Assembly: GCF_049608145.1 (NCBI RefSeq) | Contig: NZ_JBMYXF010000002.1 | Location: 86,782 to 150,781, forward strand | Direction of reading: 5' to 3' | Source of the DNA: Halocynthiibacter sp049608145 | Lineage (GTDB): Bacteria; Pseudomonadota; Alphaproteobacteria; Rhodobacterales; Rhodobacteraceae | DNA length: 64,000 nt | In this document: in pieces, positions 61,704 to 64,000 of the stretch | How positions within the stretch are numbered: position 1 is the stretch's first letter | Layout: the number at the start of each line of letters is the position of its first letter | Notes under the pieces: generated by a model | What the model was told of the DNA's origin: nothing | The model's database searches: none | Seen by the model: the letters and a program-made list of their open reading frames with translations, nothing else | Translations under genes and position numbers: made by a program

Positions 61704-62636
61704 ATGAATTATCAAGACATTCCGTACCATAGCGGTAAAATCGTGGTCCTTGGCGACCTGCACTATGACAGCTTCCGCCGCTTCGCCCTGTGCCCGATCA
61801 ATATGTGTGCGCTGCAGGATATTATTGAGAATGCTGATGCCCTGATCCTCGCTGGTGATCTGACAAACGGGCCGGCTAAGAACTGGGCGCGTGTGTTCCA
61901 CTATCTGTCCAAATTTATCCAACCGGAACGGATTTATGCGCTGCCGGGAAACCATGATTATTACGGTGGGCTTCTGAGCGATGATCCTGCTTTGAAGAAA
62001 GCGGCAGAGAATGCCGGTGCGCATTTTGTGCAGAAACAGGCGCTGCTGCATGGCGACACGCGGATCTTTTGCTGCACATTGTGGACGGATTTTAATCTGT
62101 CCGGCGATGCTTCCATTGCCATGCATGAAGCTGACCGGGGCATGGCGGATTATGATTGGATTGGAGCACCGGTTGATCCCAGAGTATCCTGGGAAGATCT
62201 CCCGATCATGTGGCAACAGCGCCGCCTGAAACCGAGAGAAATACTGCGTGTGCATCAGGATCATCGCGCCTGGCTGGATGATAGCCTGGCCAGCCCCCAT
62301 CCAATCGGAAAGGGTGGTAAGACCGTGGTCGTAACGCATCATGGCCCGCATCCGGCCGCCGCCGGAGAGATCGACACACTTTCGGCCGCCTTTCACTCAG
62401 ACCTGGATAGCATGATCGAACAGCACCGCCCCGATGTGTGGTTCTTTGCCCATTCCCACCGCAGGATCTGCGCGAAGGTTCATGAAATTGAAATCCGTAA
62501 TATTTCCATCGGTTATCTGGATGAAGTGATTGACCTGCGCGGTTCTTACCTGCGGGAAAAAAGTGTCTGGAAAAGTCGGCGTGCTGATGCGCGACAGGTC
62601 CAAACCTTATATGAGGATACAAATGACCAACGATGA
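61704..62636 (+). CDS. Calcineurin-like metallophosphoesterase
   Basis: Encodes 310 residues with all five metallophosphoesterase blocks: GDLHYD (Asp18, His20), LAGDLTNGP (Asp52), PGNHDYYGG (Asn83, His84), VVTHHGPHP and FAHSHR. These bind two metal ions, so it should be active on a phosphodiester or phosphomonoester; the substrate may be nucleic acid, nucleotide or protein. No signal peptide. It starts 9 bp after the AAA gene stop and overlaps the next gene by 14 bp. Confidence 0.87.
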   Translation: MNYQDIPYHSGKIVVLGDLHYDSFRRFALCPINMCALQDIIENADALILAGDLTNGPAKNWARVFHYLSKFIQPERIYALPGNHDYYGGLLSDDPALKKAAENAGAHFVQKQALLHGDTRIFCCTLWTDFNLSGDASIAMHEADRGMADYDWIGAPVDPRVSWEDLPIMWQQRRLKPREILRVHQDHRAWLDDSLASPHPIGKGGKTVVVTHHGPHPAAAGEIDTLSAAFHSDLDSMIEQHRPDVWFFAHSHRRICAKVHEIEIRNISIGYLDEVIDLRGSYLREKSVWKSRRADARQVQTLYEDTNDQR

Positions 62637-62988
62637 AAACCAAGGTCCTGATATGACAGCTGAGACCAGACAAATGGACATTCTGTCCGACGAAGCCCTT
62701 TGCAAAGCCATAGCTGCGATCGTGTCGGAGGCCAGCTTTGAAAGCCAATACAAAGCTGGCACGCAACATAAACCTGAGATCGTAGATCGTCTTGAGGCGA
62801 TTGAACTTATTCTGGAAAACGCCAGCGGTCTTTACGGCGGAGACAAAGACGCAGCAAAGCGCTTTATCCTGCGCAAACACCTGCTCTTACATAACCGTTC
62901 ACCGCTGGAAATCATACTGGAAAACCCAGCGCGCGTGGATGCGGTTGCAGCCTTGCTGCTGCGCGCAGGAGCAGGGTTCGCAGTGTAA
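62623..62988 (+). CDS. Small protein resembling the MbcA/ParS/Xre antitoxin domain (DUF2384-like)
   Basis: Encodes 121 residues from the ATG at 62623, 14 bp inside the phosphoesterase gene. The C-terminal half (about 70-121) follows the MbcA/ParS toxin-binding pattern: GLYGGDKDAAKRFILRKHLLLHNRSPLEIILENPARVDAVAALLLRAGAG, with the NRSPLEII step. The N-terminal half is helical. Such domains usually partner RES-domain toxins, but no RES gene is present here; the neighbours are an ATPase and a phosphoesterase. The family call is from pattern only. Confidence 0.6.
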   Translation: MTNDENQGPDMTAETRQMDILSDEALCKAIAAIVSEASFESQYKAGTQHKPEIVDRLEAIELILENASGLYGGDKDAAKRFILRKHLLLHNRSPLEIILENPARVDAVAALLLRAGAGFAV

Positions 62989-63203
62989 TAACTCAGTGAA
63001 CTAAGGGCGACGTGAACGGCCCAAAGCCGCTGCTGATGCCAAGCCCGTCTAACGGCAGTTCCCAGCCCGAAGCAGCCGTTGCTGCTAAGTAGTTAAAGCA
63101 AAAAGCAGACATTTATCGAGCAGAAATATAAGTTCAACTATCTAGGATAAAATGCTGTTGATGAAGTTACAGCACGCGCCCGGAAACGTTACACTTCTTG
63201 AGT
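62989..63203. other. Non-coding boundary region
   Basis: 215 bp without a recognisable gene, terminator or tRNA. It separates the 60.6-63.0 kb unit from a convergent gene. The sequence beyond 63.1 kb looks more AT-rich, and codon use in the next gene is less biased than in the housekeeping genes. Confidence 0.4.
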
Positions 63204-64000
63204 TTAAGAGGAACAATCATCAATGACCGAGCTAACTTCTGGCAAACGCGTTAGAACCTTATAGCCGTCTTCTTGCACCAAAACCATTGCCGTAGCTATG
63301 GCAGCAAGAGCTTCGTCTCGCATGCGAACCGTCCATAAGTCCGGATCAACCCGCGTTCGAAAGTCACCACTCGAGCCAATGACATGAATGTTTAAAATCA
63401 TTCCTGCCTCTAGTACGTCTCCACGAGTAGGTGGGCCATACCCAAGAATTTGCGGGGCTTGAATGCGTTCTCGCCCCATTGAATAACCCACAAAATCTCG
63501 AATGGGAGCCAAACCAAATGCTTCTAAAGATTGTTGGATTTCGTGAGACACCTCGCCCGTTCTAACTCCGGCCCTAACACGTTTGATAGCGTTCTCCAGA
63601 GCGCGCCGACAACCAGAAACAACATTATGTCCTTCTCTCGAGATGCAGCCGACTGGAAAGGTGAAGCCCAAGGAAGCATGCGAAAAATTGGAACTTGCGC
63701 TGGTTTGAATTGTAAGAAGATCTCCATTTGAGACTGTTTGACCACTCGGCGGAGAATGCAACAATGCCGGACTGACTGATATTGCAGATACTGCTGGAAA
63801 ACCTCGGTAGCCCAGCATTGTCGGTATTAGACCATTCGAAACAATCCTTAACCGGATGGCTTCATCTATTTGCCTTGTCGTCATTCCTGGCGTGATCTCG
63901 GACACTACGTCATGAACGATCTCAGACAGAATGGTCTTGTCGCGTTTTAGTTCCGGTCTCTTTCGAGCAATGTTTGCTATGAAGGAGATAAAGAATGGCA
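63204..64000 (-). CDS. Methionine aminopeptidase-fold (M24) protein lacking metal ligands, 5' end beyond window
   Basis: The reading frame is open from the stop at 63204 to the window edge; a GTG at 63905 is inside it but the residues before it also align with the family N-terminus, so the gene probably starts outside. Compared with type I MetAP: TPGMTTRQIDEAI, MLGYRGFPAVSAISVS and PQILGYGPPTRGDVLEAGMILNI align, but the five metal ligands are replaced (Asp by Gln in LTIQT, Asp by Ala in SHASL, His by Tyr in VGYSMG, Glu by His in NIHVI, Glu by Ala in AIATAM). A pseudo-enzyme is likely. Confidence 0.75.
   Translation of the reverse strand, partial: PFFISFIANIARKRPELKRDKTILSEIVHDVVSEITPGMTTRQIDEAIRLRIVSNGLIPTMLGYRGFPAVSAISVSPALLHSPPSGQTVSNGDLLTIQTSASSNFSHASLGFTFPVGCISREGHNVVSGCRRALENAIKRVRAGVRTGEVSHEIQQSLEAFGLAPIRDFVGYSMGRERIQAPQILGYGPPTRGDVLEAGMILNIHVIGSSGDFRTRVDPDLWTVRMRDEALAAIATAMVLVQEDGYKVLTRLPEVSSVIDDCSS

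Noticed and set aside
61212..62396. Minus-strand open frame of 394 codons
   Set aside because: Antisense to the AAA ATPase and phosphoesterase genes, both of which carry full motif sets.
1..64000. CRISPR array, tRNA, rRNA, prophage or insertion sequence
   Set aside because: No regularly spaced direct repeats with unique spacers, no cloverleaf with TTCGA arm, and no transposase, integrase or phage structural gene was recognised.

Overview
The window reads as chromosomal DNA of a marine alphaproteobacterium of the Rhodobacteraceae (Roseobacter group). Support comes from the motB-flgE-flgK-flgL-flgI order, a class II (B12) ribonucleotide reductase, hisS-hisZ-hisG with a short HisG, paired dimethylglycine/sarcosine dehydrogenase-like enzymes, a BMP-type nucleoside transporter joined to xdhABC, and family-typical DUF1217, DUF1489, DUF1643 and DUF5665 proteins. 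All calls are from reading the sequence; no database search was run.

Layout. 0-6.1 kb: flagellar operon (end of a DUF1217 gene, motB, flgE, flgK, flgL, flgI). 6.1-15.9 kb: mixed housekeeping (malonyl-CoA ligase, LolA-like protein, lytic transglycosylase lipoprotein, HspQ, rhodanese, gamma-glutamyltransferase, an RsbV/RsbW-like pair, thiolase, free methionine-R-sulfoxide reductase, XRE-cupin regulator, LysE exporter, GFA protein). 15.9-22 kb: two 816-residue FAD/GcvT oxidoreductases flanking a GlxA-type regulator, probably for N-methyl compound catabolism. 22-30.4 kb: RarD, RluA-type synthase, KAS III-like enzyme, aldehyde dehydrogenase, 1-Cys peroxiredoxin, aquaporin, pnp. 30.6-39.6 kb: a secreted protein lying between pnp and rpsO, an RTX-repeat protein, small conserved genes, a small secreted protein, an autotransporter-like barrel protein, a BMP binding protein and membrane proteins. 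39.6-47.7 kb: a compact minus-strand operon xdhA-xdhB-xdhC, nucleoside ABC ATPase, two permeases, perhaps a K+ channel. 47.9-60.3 kb: dnaE, lipoprotein, slyX, phhA with a divergent Lrp regulator, hisS-hisZ-hisG, DUF1489 and nrdJ. 60.3-64 kb: an accessory-looking three-gene unit (Lon-like AAA+ ATPase, calcineurin-like phosphoesterase, MbcA/ParS-like small protein), followed by an M24-fold protein that has lost all five metal ligands and runs off the window.

The most notable non-genic signals are: (1) two arrays of four ATGCA cores spaced exactly 11 bp, at 22059 and 57377, matching each other unit by unit although 35 kb apart; (2) a five-copy motif (GAGTATTT, three variable bases, GCAAGATGAA) found after genes and also inside the reading frames of xdhA and xdhB; (3) a pair of NrdR-box-like sites 31 bp apart before nrdJ; (4) an 18-bp perfect stem after the GlxA-type regulator gene; (5) a 14-bp palindrome before the AAA/phosphoesterase unit. 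The best candidate for an undescribed system is the 60.6-63.0 kb gene trio. No tRNA, rRNA, CRISPR array, insertion sequence or prophage was recognised.
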